DNA of 24,214 nt from Scatosoma sp045643825. GTDB taxonomy: Bacteria > Bacillota > Clostridia > Christensenellales > Borkfalkiaceae. The DNA lies in assembly GCA_045643825.1 (NCBI GenBank), contig JAZRFV010000029.1, forward strand, positions 1-24,214. The letters are read 5' to 3'. The translations under genes and the position numbers were made by a program. Numbering within the stretch: position 1 is the first letter of the stretch; each line of letters starts with the position of its first letter. Shown here one piece after another: positions 1 through 8,094 of the stretch. A model generated the notes under the pieces. The model was not told the DNA's origin. It worked only from the letters and a program-made list of their open reading frames with translations, and ran no database searches.

Positions 1-2
1 TG

Positions 3-2063
3 GTTATCATTGGTACGGGCGATTTGTATATGCAGTCCCGTGAAAGTAAGCGTATCCGCCGTAAAAGAGGGGATATGTTTACCGCACCCGAGGTGGGGGA
101 TTTCGTCGTACACGAAACCCACGGTATCGGTAAAGCGGTGGGGATGCAAAAGATTGAAACGACGGACGGCACGAAGGAATACGTTGCCGTTGAGTATAAG
201 GACGGCGCAAAGCTGTACGTCCCTGCGGAGTGTATGGACGTGCTGTCGAAATACGTCGGTGCGGAAAATCCTACCTTAAGTAAAATTGGTGGGGCGGACT
301 TTGAGAGAGTAAAGGCACGTGTGCAAGCCTCGTTGAAAAAGCTTGCATTCGATTTAAAACAATTATACGCCGAAAGGGCGGAAACACAAGGCTATGCCTT
401 CCCCCCTAACGACGTGTTTATGCAGGAATTTGAGGATGCCTTCCCGCATCCCTTGACGGTGGATCAGGCAAGCTCCGTTGTGGAAATCAAGATGGATATG
501 TGTTCGCCCAAGGTGATGGATAGGCTCCTTTGCGGCGACGTTGGTTTTGGTAAGACGGAGGTGGCGTTCCGCGCTATTTACCTTTGCATTTTGGCGGGCA
601 AGCAGGCGGCTTTGATGTGTCCGAGTACGGTTTTGTGCAGTCAGCATTTCAACACCGCAGTGGCTCGCTTTGCGGAGTTTGGCGTGCGTGTTGCTTGTTT
701 AAACCGCTTTAATACCCCCAAGGAAACGGCAAACGTTTTGCGTGGCTTGGAGGAAGGTACGGTAGACCTTGTGATCGGGACCCACCGTTTGTTGTCGGCG
801 GATGTGAAATTTAAAGATTTGGGTTTGCTCGTTTTGGACGAAGAGCAACGCTTTGGGGTGGAACATAAGGAAAAAATTAAGCATTTGCGTAAGAATATCG
901 ACTGTCTTACGATGACGGCTACGCCCATCCCTCGAACTCTGCATATGTCCTTGTCTGGGATACGTGATATTTCCACCATTCAAACACCCCCGTCCGTGCG
1001 TTTGCCTGTGCAAACCTACGTTGTGGAGGAAACGGAAACGCTTATTCGCGACGCCTGCATTCGAGAACTTTCTCGTGGCGGTCAGGTGTTTATTTTGTAC
1101 AACAAGGTGGAGAGTATTTTCACCTTTGCTTCGCAAGTGCAACGGATTTTACCCGAGGCAAAGCTCTCGGTGGTGCACGGTAGAATGGAAAAAAACGTGC
1201 TTGAAAATGCGGTTTTGAACTTTTACAGCGGTCAATCGGACGTCTTGATTACGACGACGATTATTGAAAACGGTATCGACCTTCCCAACGCCAATACCAT
1301 TATCGTGGTAGATAGCGACAGGCTGGGTATTTCGCAGCTTTATCAGCTGAAAGGCAGGGTTGGTAGAGGTACTCGTTTGGCTCATGCATACTTTACTTTC
1401 AAGGCGGAAAAGGTAATGTCTGACAACGCCTCTGCACGCTTGAAGGCGATTATGGAATTTACCGAGCTTGGCTCTGGGTACAAGCTTGCAATGCGAGATT
1501 TAGAGATTCGTGGCGCAGGCAACGTACTCGGTGCGGAACAGCACGGGCACATGGGTAAGGTCGGGTATGAATTGTACTCGAAACTTCTCAAGGAAGAATT
1601 GACGGGCGAAACGCAGTCCGTGGTGGATTTGGATATTCGTGCCAACGCCTATATCAACGAGAAGTATATCGAATCGTCGGCGGGTAGATTGGACGCGTAT
1701 AAGCAAATTGCAGAGATTAACACCGTTGCGGATTATAAGCGAGTGTACAACTCCTTGCTTGATATGTACGGCGAACTTCCAAAGGCGGTGAAAAACCTGT
1801 TGGTGATTGCGGTTTTGAAAAGTTACGCCGCAAAATTCCACGTCAAAAAGATTACCCTTATCAAGGGTGTGGGTGCACTCGAATTCCCTTCGCTGGAGGC
1901 GTTGGGGGATAAGCGAATCCTTGCGGCAATGGATAAATATCAGGGCAGGGTGCGCTTGAATATGTCGGAAGCGCCTGTGATAGAGTTCTTTGCAAGGCGC
2001 GAGGCGGCGGAATTGATGGCGGAAATGACAAAATTTTTAAAATTTGCATTAACTTTTCAGTAG
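3..2063 (+). CDS. mfd: Mfd, transcription-repair coupling factor (5'-truncated by window edge)
   Basis: Mfd is a DNA translocase that pushes stalled RNA polymerase off damaged template and recruits UvrA. The frame is already open at base 3, so the N-terminal UvrB-like part lies outside; about 686 C-terminal residues of a protein normally near 1150 are present. In order, I see the CarD-like RNA polymerase interaction domain (GDFVVHETHGIGKAVGM, about 87-137), a superfamily 2 translocase with Walker A GDVGFGKTE (about 535-560), a DEEQ box in place of DEAH (about 837-848) followed by RFGVEHKE, the TATPIPRTLHMSL motif (about 912-950), the GRVGR motif VI (about 1356-1370), a TRG-like GAGNVLG segment (about 1513-1535), and the C-terminal TRCF domain. 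All key motifs look intact. The stop is TAG. No terminator follows before the next promoter. Confidence 0.97.
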   Translation, partial: VIIGTGDLYMQSRESKRIRRKRGDMFTAPEVGDFVVHETHGIGKAVGMQKIETTDGTKEYVAVEYKDGAKLYVPAECMDVLSKYVGAENPTLSKIGGADFERVKARVQASLKKLAFDLKQLYAERAETQGYAFPPNDVFMQEFEDAFPHPLTVDQASSVVEIKMDMCSPKVMDRLLCGDVGFGKTEVAFRAIYLCILAGKQAALMCPSTVLCSQHFNTAVARFAEFGVRVACLNRFNTPKETANVLRGLEEGTVDLVIGTHRLLSADVKFKDLGLLVLDEEQRFGVEHKEKIKHLRKNIDCLTMTATPIPRTLHMSLSGIRDISTIQTPPSVRLPVQTYVVEETETLIRDACIRELSRGGQVFILYNKVESIFTFASQVQRILPEAKLSVVHGRMEKNVLENAVLNFYSGQSDVLITTTIIENGIDLPNANTIIVVDSDRLGISQLYQLKGRVGRGTRLAHAYFTFKAEKVMSDNASARLKAIMEFTELGSGYKLAMRDLEIRGAGNVLGAEQHGHMGKVGYELYSKLLKEELTGETQSVVDLDIRANAYINEKYIESSAGRLDAYKQIAEINTVADYKRVYNSLLDMYGELPKAVKNLLVIAVLKSYAAKFHVKKITLIKGVGALEFPSLEALGDKRILAAMDKYQGRVRLNMSEAPVIEFFARREAAELMAEMTKFLKFALTFQ

Positions 2064-2080
2064 TTTCGCTATAAAAACGT

Positions 2081-2109
2081 TTGCACTTTCTTTAAAAATA
2101 AGGTATAAT
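2081..2109 (+). promoter_or_regulatory. Sigma-A promoter of the PrsA-like gene
   Basis: TTGCAC (2081-2086) and TATAAT (2104-2109) are separated by 17 nt. The -10 is a perfect match and the -35 matches 5 of 6. Transcription should start near 2116, giving a leader of roughly 95 nt before the ATG at 2211. A weak A/U-rich hairpin (about 2136-2161) lies in that leader; I assign it no function. Confidence 0.8.
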
Positions 2110-2210
2110 GTAGCTTGACGATATAATGCATAAGGAAAAATGCTTGTTTTTTGCGTTTTTCGTGCGTGAGAGAATATCGGCAATGAAGGATAAAAAATCG
2201 GAGCGATTTT

Positions 2211-4274
2211 ATGAACAACAAACACACTTTTAAAAAAGCAGCGGCATTATTTTTGGGGCTTGCACTCTCGGTAGGTGCAACGGGTTGTGGTTTTATCACG
2301 ACGGACAACCAAAAAGATCTTGAACAAACGGTAGCAACGGTTGACATCAGCTCGAAACTTGCAAAAACCGAACAATACAAGGACGTTGCAGGGGCAGTAA
2401 AAAATATCGTTAAAATGATGTCTACGGACGTTTTGAAACGTGACTTGGTTTCCTACTATTTGAGCACGGGTTACACCTACGTTGAACAGTATGGTTACAC
2501 CTACGAAGATACGTTCAATATGTTGTTGGACGGTCTCGTAAGCAGAGAAATCATTATTCAACAGGCAATCGCTTATTACTTGAAGGCAAAAGGCGCAACG
2601 GAAGCCGCTTGTAAGGCGTTTATTGAAGCGGAATTGAACGCAACGACGGACGCAAAGACCAAGGAGCTCTTGGAGGACCATAAAGAAGTACTCGTTTTGA
2701 AGTATTTCCTTTCCATCGATGATGCTGAACAAACGGAATACAACAAGGGTGTTTACAGCTTGAAGAAATCCTTGAATGATTCGTTGGATTCGATGGAAGC
2801 TTCCTATATCACCGAAGAAACGGAAGAACACGAGCATGAAGAAGCTCGTACCCTTCCTACGGGCGTAGATACGGAAAAGGAAGACTATTTCACGACGAAC
2901 TACGAAATCTACACCGGCCGTAACGCGGCAGGTGCTTGCGGTGAATATGAAACGGTAGAAGGTTCGACGGTTACCACGCGTCAAAAAGCGTACAACGCAT
3001 TCTTGACCAACCTTCAATCGTACAGCCTTATTAACGTAGATGAAAAGAACGGTAAGGTTGAAGATACCCGTGACATCACGAAGCTTCACTACTACTATGT
3101 AGAGCTTTCTTCTATCCTTGGTCAAAGCCTTATCAACAAGTATTTCAAATCCTTGGAGGCTGAGGTAGGCGTTAAGGTTGACAATGCGTATATGACGGCG
3201 AAGTACAATGAAATGTACGAACAGCAGGAACACGATTACGCAAATGATAACGGTGCGTTCTCGACGGCTTTGGATGGCGCAGCGGAAGGCAACTATATGC
3301 TTTACGGTTTGGAAGGCTACGGTTTCGTTTCCAGTATCCTTATTCCTTTCTCTACTGCTCAAAATATCCAATACAAGCAGGCACAAGGTAGAGGTTTGAC
3401 GGAAAACGAACTCTTCAAGGTAAGAAACTCCATTGCAAAAGACATCAAGGCGAAAGACCTTCGTGACAGCTGGATTACCGAAGACGAACACACCAACTAT
3501 TCCTATGTAAGAGAAGATGGTAAAACCTACTTCTTCGAGGATAACCTTTCCGCTAACTCGAAATATGAACAGCTCAAGCACTACGCAGGTAACTATGCGT
3601 ACAACGAAAACGAATTGAGCATTGATCAGTTTATTACCACCTTCGAAAACTACATCGTTGAACAATCGGGTGCAACCATTGAAAACCAGTGGACGAACGA
3701 AAACTTCTACACGACGACCAACTTCAAGACGACTGACGGTAGCAAGATTGATTACAGCAATTTCACCTACTATACTGGTAACGTGAAGTTCACCGAAGAC
3801 GTAGAAGCAACCGACTTCCTTAATAGAGAGAGCCAGCAATACAAAGCATTGTCCGCTGTAAATGAATTGTTGTTCGCATACAGCACCGACCCTGGTTCCT
3901 TGAACAGCTACATGGGTTATGCAATTTCTCCTTACACGACCAACTTCGTTAAGGAATACGAATATGCAGCTCAAAAGGTTGTAGAAAAGGGTGTAGGTGC
4001 GTACGCAGTATCCGTTAACCAATACGGCTGGCACATTGTATATTGTACCTTCAAGTTTGACGGTGGTGACGTATACGGTGGCTATGTAGAAGCGGATAAA
4101 GATAAGGAAGGCACCTTCTCGAACTTGTTCTATGAAACGATTAAAGAAGCGGCTTACAACAACTACGCAACGGAAGAGCAAAACCGTGTCGTTAGAGAAT
4201 TTAACGTGGACGAATGCGTAACCCGTTTCAAGAAAGCATACAAAGACTTGCTTGAAATGGACAACGCACAATAA
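2211..4274 (+). CDS. PrsA/SurA-like foldase lipoprotein with degenerate PPIase domain
   Basis: This is a predicted extracytoplasmic lipoprotein chaperone of the SurA/PrsA type, which helps exported proteins fold. Residues 1-25 are a signal peptide ending in lipobox VGATG|C26. Residues about 70-180 are a helical SurA-N-like segment (DLVSYYLSTGYTYVEQYGYT, SREIIIQQAIAYYLK). Residues about 500-610 resemble a parvulin rotamase: FAYSTDPGS, MGYAISPYTTNFV and the closing YGWHIVYCTF, the counterpart of the family's GYHII. The protein has 687 aa against about 290 for Bacillus PrsA, because of a long middle region. Position next to mfd is common for this type in Firmicutes. The start has SD GGAG 7 nt upstream. 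TTA, CTA and TCA codons are absent from about codon 14 onward, which suggests high expression. The rotamase half is degenerate, so activity as an isomerase is uncertain. Confidence 0.75.
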   Translation: MNNKHTFKKAAALFLGLALSVGATGCGFITTDNQKDLEQTVATVDISSKLAKTEQYKDVAGAVKNIVKMMSTDVLKRDLVSYYLSTGYTYVEQYGYTYEDTFNMLLDGLVSREIIIQQAIAYYLKAKGATEAACKAFIEAELNATTDAKTKELLEDHKEVLVLKYFLSIDDAEQTEYNKGVYSLKKSLNDSLDSMEASYITEETEEHEHEEARTLPTGVDTEKEDYFTTNYEIYTGRNAAGACGEYETVEGSTVTTRQKAYNAFLTNLQSYSLINVDEKNGKVEDTRDITKLHYYYVELSSILGQSLINKYFKSLEAEVGVKVDNAYMTAKYNEMYEQQEHDYANDNGAFSTALDGAAEGNYMLYGLEGYGFVSSILIPFSTAQNIQYKQAQGRGLTENELFKVRNSIAKDIKAKDLRDSWITEDEHTNYSYVREDGKTYFFEDNLSANSKYEQLKHYAGNYAYNENELSIDQFITTFENYIVEQSGATIENQWTNENFYTTTNFKTTDGSKIDYSNFTYYTGNVKFTEDVEATDFLNRESQQYKALSAVNELLFAYSTDPGSLNSYMGYAISPYTTNFVKEYEYAAQKVVEKGVGAYAVSVNQYGWHIVYCTFKFDGGDVYGGYVEADKDKEGTFSNLFYETIKEAAYNNYATEEQNRVVREFNVDECVTRFKKAYKDLLEMDNAQ

Positions 4275-4299
4275 TCTACAATAACGTATAAACGAAGCA

Positions 4300-4326
4300 C
4301 GACTGCTTTCGGCAGTCGGGTTTTTT
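4300..4326 (+). terminator. Intrinsic terminator after the PrsA-like gene
   Basis: CGACTGC (4300-4306) pairs perfectly with GCAGTCG (4312-4318) around loop TTTCG, followed by GG and six T residues (4321-4326). It lies 26 nt after the stop codon and just upstream of the MATE gene. Confidence 0.9.
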
Positions 4327-4343
4327 ACGGGGTATAGGACGAA

Positions 4344-5711
4344 ATGGAAAGGATACATTTACACGAACATTTTAATTACCGAAAGCTGTTTCGGTTTGTT
4401 TTGCCATCGGTAGCAATGCTGGTGTTTGTTTCCATATACGGTATCGTGGACGGTTTCTTCGTGTCGAAATACGCAGGGCCCTTACCGTTTGCGGCATTGA
4501 ACCTAATTTTCCCCCTGATTATGATCTTGGGCTCGGTTGGTTTTATGCTGGGTACGGGTGGAAATGCAGTGGTATCGAAGTGTTTAGGCGAAGGGGATTC
4601 GGAAAAGGCAAAACGTATCTTTTCGATGCTTGTCTACGTCACGATTGTGATTGGTGTTGTATTATCGGTTAGTGGTATTTTGGTGGCTCGCCCCGTGGCA
4701 AAGCTGTTTGCGGCGGCGGATGAAACGCTTACCGCGGAAGAAAGAGTAGCGCTTATAGAATATTGTGTTATATACGCGCGTATCATTTTGTCGGCATTGC
4801 CTGCGTTTATGTTGCAAAATGCCTTCCAGGGCTTTTTTGTAACGGCAGAAAAACCTCGCTTGGGGTTATACGTTACCTTGACCGCAGGGTGCAGCAATAT
4901 GGTGTTGGACGCTTTATTTGTTGCCGTTTTTGGTGGTGGATTGGTCGGTGCCGCGATTGCGACGGCATTAAGTCAATGCATCGGCGGTGTGTTGCCCTTG
5001 CTGTATTTTGCAAGAAAGAACGACAGTCTGCTTCGTTTGGGGAAAGGCCCGTTTGACGGCAAGGTATTGCTTGGCGTTTGCGTCAACGGTATGTCAGAGC
5101 TGATGGCAAATATCGCTTTGTCGGTTGTGGCGATTTTCTACAATGCACAATTGATGAAATACGTGGGGTTGATTGGCGTTTCTGCATACGGTATTGTAAA
5201 CTACGTTGGCTTTATCTTTGTCGCGGTGTTTATCGGTTACGCAGTCGGTACTGCACCCATTGTTGGGTATCAATACGGTGCGGAAAATAAAACGGAACTG
5301 AACAACGTACTGAAAAAGAGTATCGTGATTACCTCTGTTTTGGGTGTATTTATGATGTTGTTCGCGGTGGTTTTTGCAACGCCGCTGTCCGCTATTTTCA
5401 CGCATGGGGATCAGGAATTGCTTGCTTTGACGGTAAGGGGCTTGCGGTTATATTCCCTTTGCTTCTTGTTGGTGGGGGTAAATATCTACGTTTCCTCCTT
5501 CTTTACCGCGTTGTCCAACGGTGCGGTTTCGCTGTTCTTATCCACCGTTCGTACCTTCCTTTTGCCCACCGTGGCGGTGTTTACCTTGCCTTTGATTTTG
5601 GGCGTGGACGGTATTTGGCTCTCCATTGGTATCAGTGAGGTGCTTGCATTGTTGCATTCTATTCTGATGCTTTTTGTTATGCGAAAAAGGTACGGATATT
5701 GGCAAAGGTAG
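4344..5711 (+). CDS. MATE-family multidrug/toxin efflux transporter (MepA-like)
   Basis: A 455-residue integral membrane protein of the MATE (MOP superfamily) type, which expels cationic drugs or metabolites using a Na+ or H+ gradient. It has the expected size and about 12 hydrophobic segments. Family-typical stretches are seen at the N-terminus (LPSVAMLVFVSIYGIVDGFF, the MATE P-[ST]-x-x-x-x-x-x-x-x-x-D pattern), then GTGGNAVVSKCLGEGD near residue 75 and YQYGAENKTELNNVLK near residue 310. AGGA lies 5 nt before ATG. It sits 69 nt behind a terminator and I see no clear promoter in the gap, so expression may depend on read-through or on a weak promoter inside the upstream gene. The substrate cannot be inferred. 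Confidence 0.92.
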   Translation: MERIHLHEHFNYRKLFRFVLPSVAMLVFVSIYGIVDGFFVSKYAGPLPFAALNLIFPLIMILGSVGFMLGTGGNAVVSKCLGEGDSEKAKRIFSMLVYVTIVIGVVLSVSGILVARPVAKLFAAADETLTAEERVALIEYCVIYARIILSALPAFMLQNAFQGFFVTAEKPRLGLYVTLTAGCSNMVLDALFVAVFGGGLVGAAIATALSQCIGGVLPLLYFARKNDSLLRLGKGPFDGKVLLGVCVNGMSELMANIALSVVAIFYNAQLMKYVGLIGVSAYGIVNYVGFIFVAVFIGYAVGTAPIVGYQYGAENKTELNNVLKKSIVITSVLGVFMMLFAVVFATPLSAIFTHGDQELLALTVRGLRLYSLCFLLVGVNIYVSSFFTALSNGAVSLFLSTVRTFLLPTVAVFTLPLILGVDGIWLSIGISEVLALLHSILMLFVMRKRYGYWQR

Positions 5712-5740
5712 GGGGCAGGTATGCGTTGAATTGCAAAAAT

Positions 5741-5776
5741 AAGGTGTTTTCTGTAAAAAGAGAACGCCTTTTTTTT
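5741..5776 (+). terminator. Intrinsic terminator after the first MATE gene
   Basis: AAGGTGTTTTCT (5741-5752) pairs with AGAGAACGCCTT (5759-5770) over 12 bp with two G-U wobbles, loop GTAAAA, then a run of T residues (5769-5776). Confidence 0.88.
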
Positions 5777-5824
5777 GTGATTTTATACGGGAAGTGGCGC
5801 GAAAATAAAAATCTGTAATTATAC

Positions 5825-5853
5825 TTGACAAATTTTTTCGTTAAGTGTATAAT
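5825..5853 (+). promoter_or_regulatory. Full-consensus sigma-A promoter of the YfcC-type transporter
   Basis: TTGACA (5825-5830) and TATAAT (5848-5853) with a 17-nt spacer: 12 of 12 consensus bases. The predicted start near 5860 rules out translation starts at 5845 or 5857 for the downstream gene. Confidence 0.88.
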
Positions 5854-5925
5854 GAAATGGTACGAATAGCGTTAATGATTTTATCATTAAAAGTGGGAAT
5901 GGCGTTTACGCCCGATGGAATACCT

Positions 5926-7383
5926 ATGGATGAACAAATAGAATTAGAACAACAAATGAAGGAAAAAGAAAAAGCGTTTGCCTCGTTCAATACAAAATCT
6001 TTTGTATTGGTCGTGATTTTGCTTTCCGTTCTTTTGGCGGTTAGCGGCGCGTTGTCTTATTTTATTCCGCAAGGACATTATCAGGAGTTGAACGGTGTAA
6101 TAGTGGACGGCACGTACGCAAAAGGCGTAGTGGACGGTGTGGCAATTTGGCGAGTATTGACGGCACCCGTGCGGGTATTCTTCTCGGAAAATGCCCTGAC
6201 AATCATCTTCATTTGCGTATTTTTGCTGATTATGAGCGGGGTATTCAACCTCCTCGATAAGACGGACGGTATCCGCATTTTTATCGGGAAGACGGTGCGT
6301 AAGTTCTCGAAAAAACGCAACGTGGTTGTATGTGCAACCGTGCTTGTATTTATGCTGTTCGGTAGCTTTTTCGGTATGTTTGAAGAGCTGATTACCCTGC
6401 TGCCTTTAGTGATTATTTGCATGCTGTCCTTGGGTATGGATACCTTAACGGGCTTGGGTGTGTGTATGCTCGGCGCTTGTTTCGGGTTTGCGGCGGCAAT
6501 CACCAACCCCTTCTCGGTAGGGCTTGTTGCATCGGAATTTACGGGTACAAACGTGTTACAGGGTGTTTGGCTTCGTATCGTATTTTTCGTGTTAATCTAC
6601 ACCCTGCTGTGCGCATTTTTGTTAAATCACGTGCGCAGGATAGGGAAAAATCCCGAAAAATCCTTGACGTATAAAATCGATATCGAACGAAAAAACGGCA
6701 TGGATTTTTGTGCGTTGGAAGACACCCCTTGCGAACGTAGAATATTCAAAGTGTACGCAACCTTCTTCGCTGTGCAAATGGTGATGCTTGTCCTGATTGC
6801 GAGTATCCGCGCGATTGCCAATGCTGCAATCCCTTTACTCGCGTTCAGCTTTTTGTTTGGCGGTATCGCGGCAGGGCTTTGTGTTTGTGAAAATAAGCGT
6901 GACGTGGCAAGATATATGTGGCAGGGCGCCCAAGCAATGCTACCTGCAATTCTCTTGATTGCCTTGGCTTCTTCAGTAAACTTAATTTTAGACGAAAGCG
7001 GTATCTTGCATACAATCATGTATGAGGTAATCGAATTCTTACGCGGTAAAAACAAGTTTGTCTGCGTAGTCTTGATTTATCTACTGATTTTGTTCTTGCA
7101 GGTGTTTATCGGTTCGGCGTCGGCGAAGATTTTCTTGATTATGCCCTTGCTGTTGCCCATTAGCACAGCGCTTGGATTATCGCCCACGCTGGTTATCTTC
7201 ACCTATTGCATCGCCGATGGTTTTACGGATATGATTTTGCCGACAAACCCGATTCTGCTTATCGGTTTATCCGTTGCCAACGTTTCGTATGGGAAATGGG
7301 TGCGTTGGACGTGGAAATTGCAGACCGTCGTATTCACGTTGACGCTGCTCATGTTGTTGTTTGCAGTACATATAGGATATTAA
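5926..7383 (+). CDS. YfcC/DcuC-superfamily membrane transporter (putative C4-dicarboxylate or basic amino-acid carrier)
   Basis: A polytopic transporter of the YfcC branch of the DcuC-like (AbgT-related) families, which move dicarboxylates, arginine/ornithine or similar solutes. Family marks are the first membrane segment ending in LSYFIPQGHYQ, a hydrophilic outer loop, then VFNLLDKTDGI, GMFEELITLLPL, AAAITNPFSVGL, and near the C-terminus GSASAKIFLIMPLL and FTDMILPTNPILLIG. The last two resemble the paired re-entrant substrate-site loops of the superfamily. The frame is open from 5845, but the promoter -10 covers that point. I take ATG 5926 (MDEQIELEQQ; 485 aa) because a weak GGA motif lies 6 nt upstream; 5899 and 5875 are alternatives with no well-spaced SD. 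The gene is monocistronic, with a consensus promoter and a terminator. The substrate is unknown. Confidence 0.85.
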   Translation: MDEQIELEQQMKEKEKAFASFNTKSFVLVVILLSVLLAVSGALSYFIPQGHYQELNGVIVDGTYAKGVVDGVAIWRVLTAPVRVFFSENALTIIFICVFLLIMSGVFNLLDKTDGIRIFIGKTVRKFSKKRNVVVCATVLVFMLFGSFFGMFEELITLLPLVIICMLSLGMDTLTGLGVCMLGACFGFAAAITNPFSVGLVASEFTGTNVLQGVWLRIVFFVLIYTLLCAFLLNHVRRIGKNPEKSLTYKIDIERKNGMDFCALEDTPCERRIFKVYATFFAVQMVMLVLIASIRAIANAAIPLLAFSFLFGGIAAGLCVCENKRDVARYMWQGAQAMLPAILLIALASSVNLILDESGILHTIMYEVIEFLRGKNKFVCVVLIYLLILFLQVFIGSASAKIFLIMPLLLPISTALGLSPTLVIFTYCIADGFTDMILPTNPILLIGLSVANVSYGKWVRWTWKLQTVVFTLTLLMLLFAVHIGY

Positions 7384-7393
7384 AGGTAAAATA

Positions 7394-7426
7394 AAAACCT
7401 CCGAACAGCTCGGAGGTTTTATTTTT
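7394..7426. terminator. Bidirectional intrinsic terminator between convergent genes
   Basis: AAAACCTCCGA (7394-7404) pairs perfectly with TCGGAGGTTTT (7410-7420), loop ACAGC, followed by ATTTTT on the + strand. On the - strand the hairpin is followed by TTTTTATTTT. It can therefore serve both the transporter on + and the PH-domain-like gene on -. Confidence 0.9.
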
Positions 7427-7433
7427 GTATCGT

Positions 7434-7922
7434 TTAGCTTTGCTTATCGTTTTGCCCTTCTGCAAGGGTAAAGCGGAATTCGATATCAGGCTTTACTTCT
7501 CGCAAGGCTTGTACGAAATCATTGTTCCATTCAGGACTCGTTGTTACTACGAAAAATTGCTCACCCATATACACCGTCAGCTTATGGGTATCCGTGTCCA
7601 GCAATACCGAGGTGAAGTCCTTCACCATAAACTTGGTTTTGATAAACCCGAACTGCATAGTCAAGGTCTCCTTGGTGATAACGTATCGGGAACGGATAAG
7701 CATCGCCATTACTACCGCAATCCCAAATACGCATATCGCAATGAGGAAGGGGGACTTTAATGTGTCGGTAAAACCGCTGACGCCGAATTTGGCAATTCGG
7801 TAGATACTTAACCCGATACCGCCAAGACAAAGCAGGATAACGGCAACGGAAAGCAAAATCATAACGGGTGTAAAGCGAAATTTGAAATTTTTAGCCTCTT
7901 GGGGCGCGGATGGTTGTTTCAT
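7434..7922 (-). CDS. Small membrane protein with PH-like (bPH_4/YyaB-type) domain
   Basis: About 162 residues from the chosen ATG at 7922 (MKQPSAPQEAKNFKF). Two membrane helices lie at about residues 17-43 and 55-78, followed by a soluble beta-rich region: RSRYVITKETLTMQFG, MVKDFTSVLLD, KLTVYMGEQFFVVTTS, and a final helix WNNDFVQALREV. A helix pair followed by a YxIT...L.M..G strand pattern is typical of bacterial PH-like domains such as YyaB; the role of these proteins is unknown, and the family call is by pattern only. The frame stays open upstream to 7970, but the predicted promoter ends there, so I reject the longer start. There is no convincing SD. It is convergent with the YfcC-type gene and shares its terminator. 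Confidence 0.7.
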   Translation of the reverse strand: MKQPSAPQEAKNFKFRFTPVMILLSVAVILLCLGGIGLSIYRIAKFGVSGFTDTLKSPFLIAICVFGIAVVMAMLIRSRYVITKETLTMQFGFIKTKFMVKDFTSVLLDTDTHKLTVYMGEQFFVVTTSPEWNNDFVQALREVKPDIEFRFTLAEGQNDKQS

Positions 7923-7928
7923 GCCTAT

Positions 7929-7957
7929 ATTATAACACGGAAAAAGAAAAAAGGCAA
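7929..7957 (-). promoter_or_regulatory. Putative promoter of the PH-domain-like gene, placed for a leaderless mRNA
   Basis: Read on the - strand, TTGCCT (7957-7952) and TATAAT (7934-7929) are 17 nt apart. The -10 is perfect; the -35 matches 4 of 6. The predicted start, about 7 nt downstream, falls on the A of the ATG at 7922. Confidence 0.55.
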
Positions 7958-8039
7958 CCGCAAACGACAAAAGAATGGGTTAAGAGTGTGAAAACTTTGT
8001 CAAAAACTGCGATTTTATTGAAAAATGTAAATTTTCAGC

Positions 8040-8068
8040 TTGCCAAACGATAAGTAAAGTAGTATAAT
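8040..8068 (+). promoter_or_regulatory. Sigma-A promoter of the second MATE gene
   Basis: TTGCCA (8040-8045) and TATAAT (8063-8068) with a 17-nt spacer. The predicted start near 8075 lies inside the AAGGAAG that would serve as SD for ATG 8083, which bears on the choice of start codon for the gene. Confidence 0.8.
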
Positions 8069-8094
8069 AAGGAAGATTTTACATGAGGTTAAAA

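Noticed and set aside
4275..4343. Separate promoter for the first MATE gene
   Set aside because: The 69-nt gap holds the terminator and an SD but no TTGACA/TATAAT-like pair at proper spacing.
2247..4358. 703-codon ORF on the - strand
   Set aside because: It is exactly codon-complementary to the PrsA-like gene, is rich in Val/Phe/Arg as expected of a shadow, and has no SD. It exists because the sense gene avoids TTA/CTA/TCA codons. The same holds for - strand ORFs at 10018-11547, 15928-17139 and 17256-19877.
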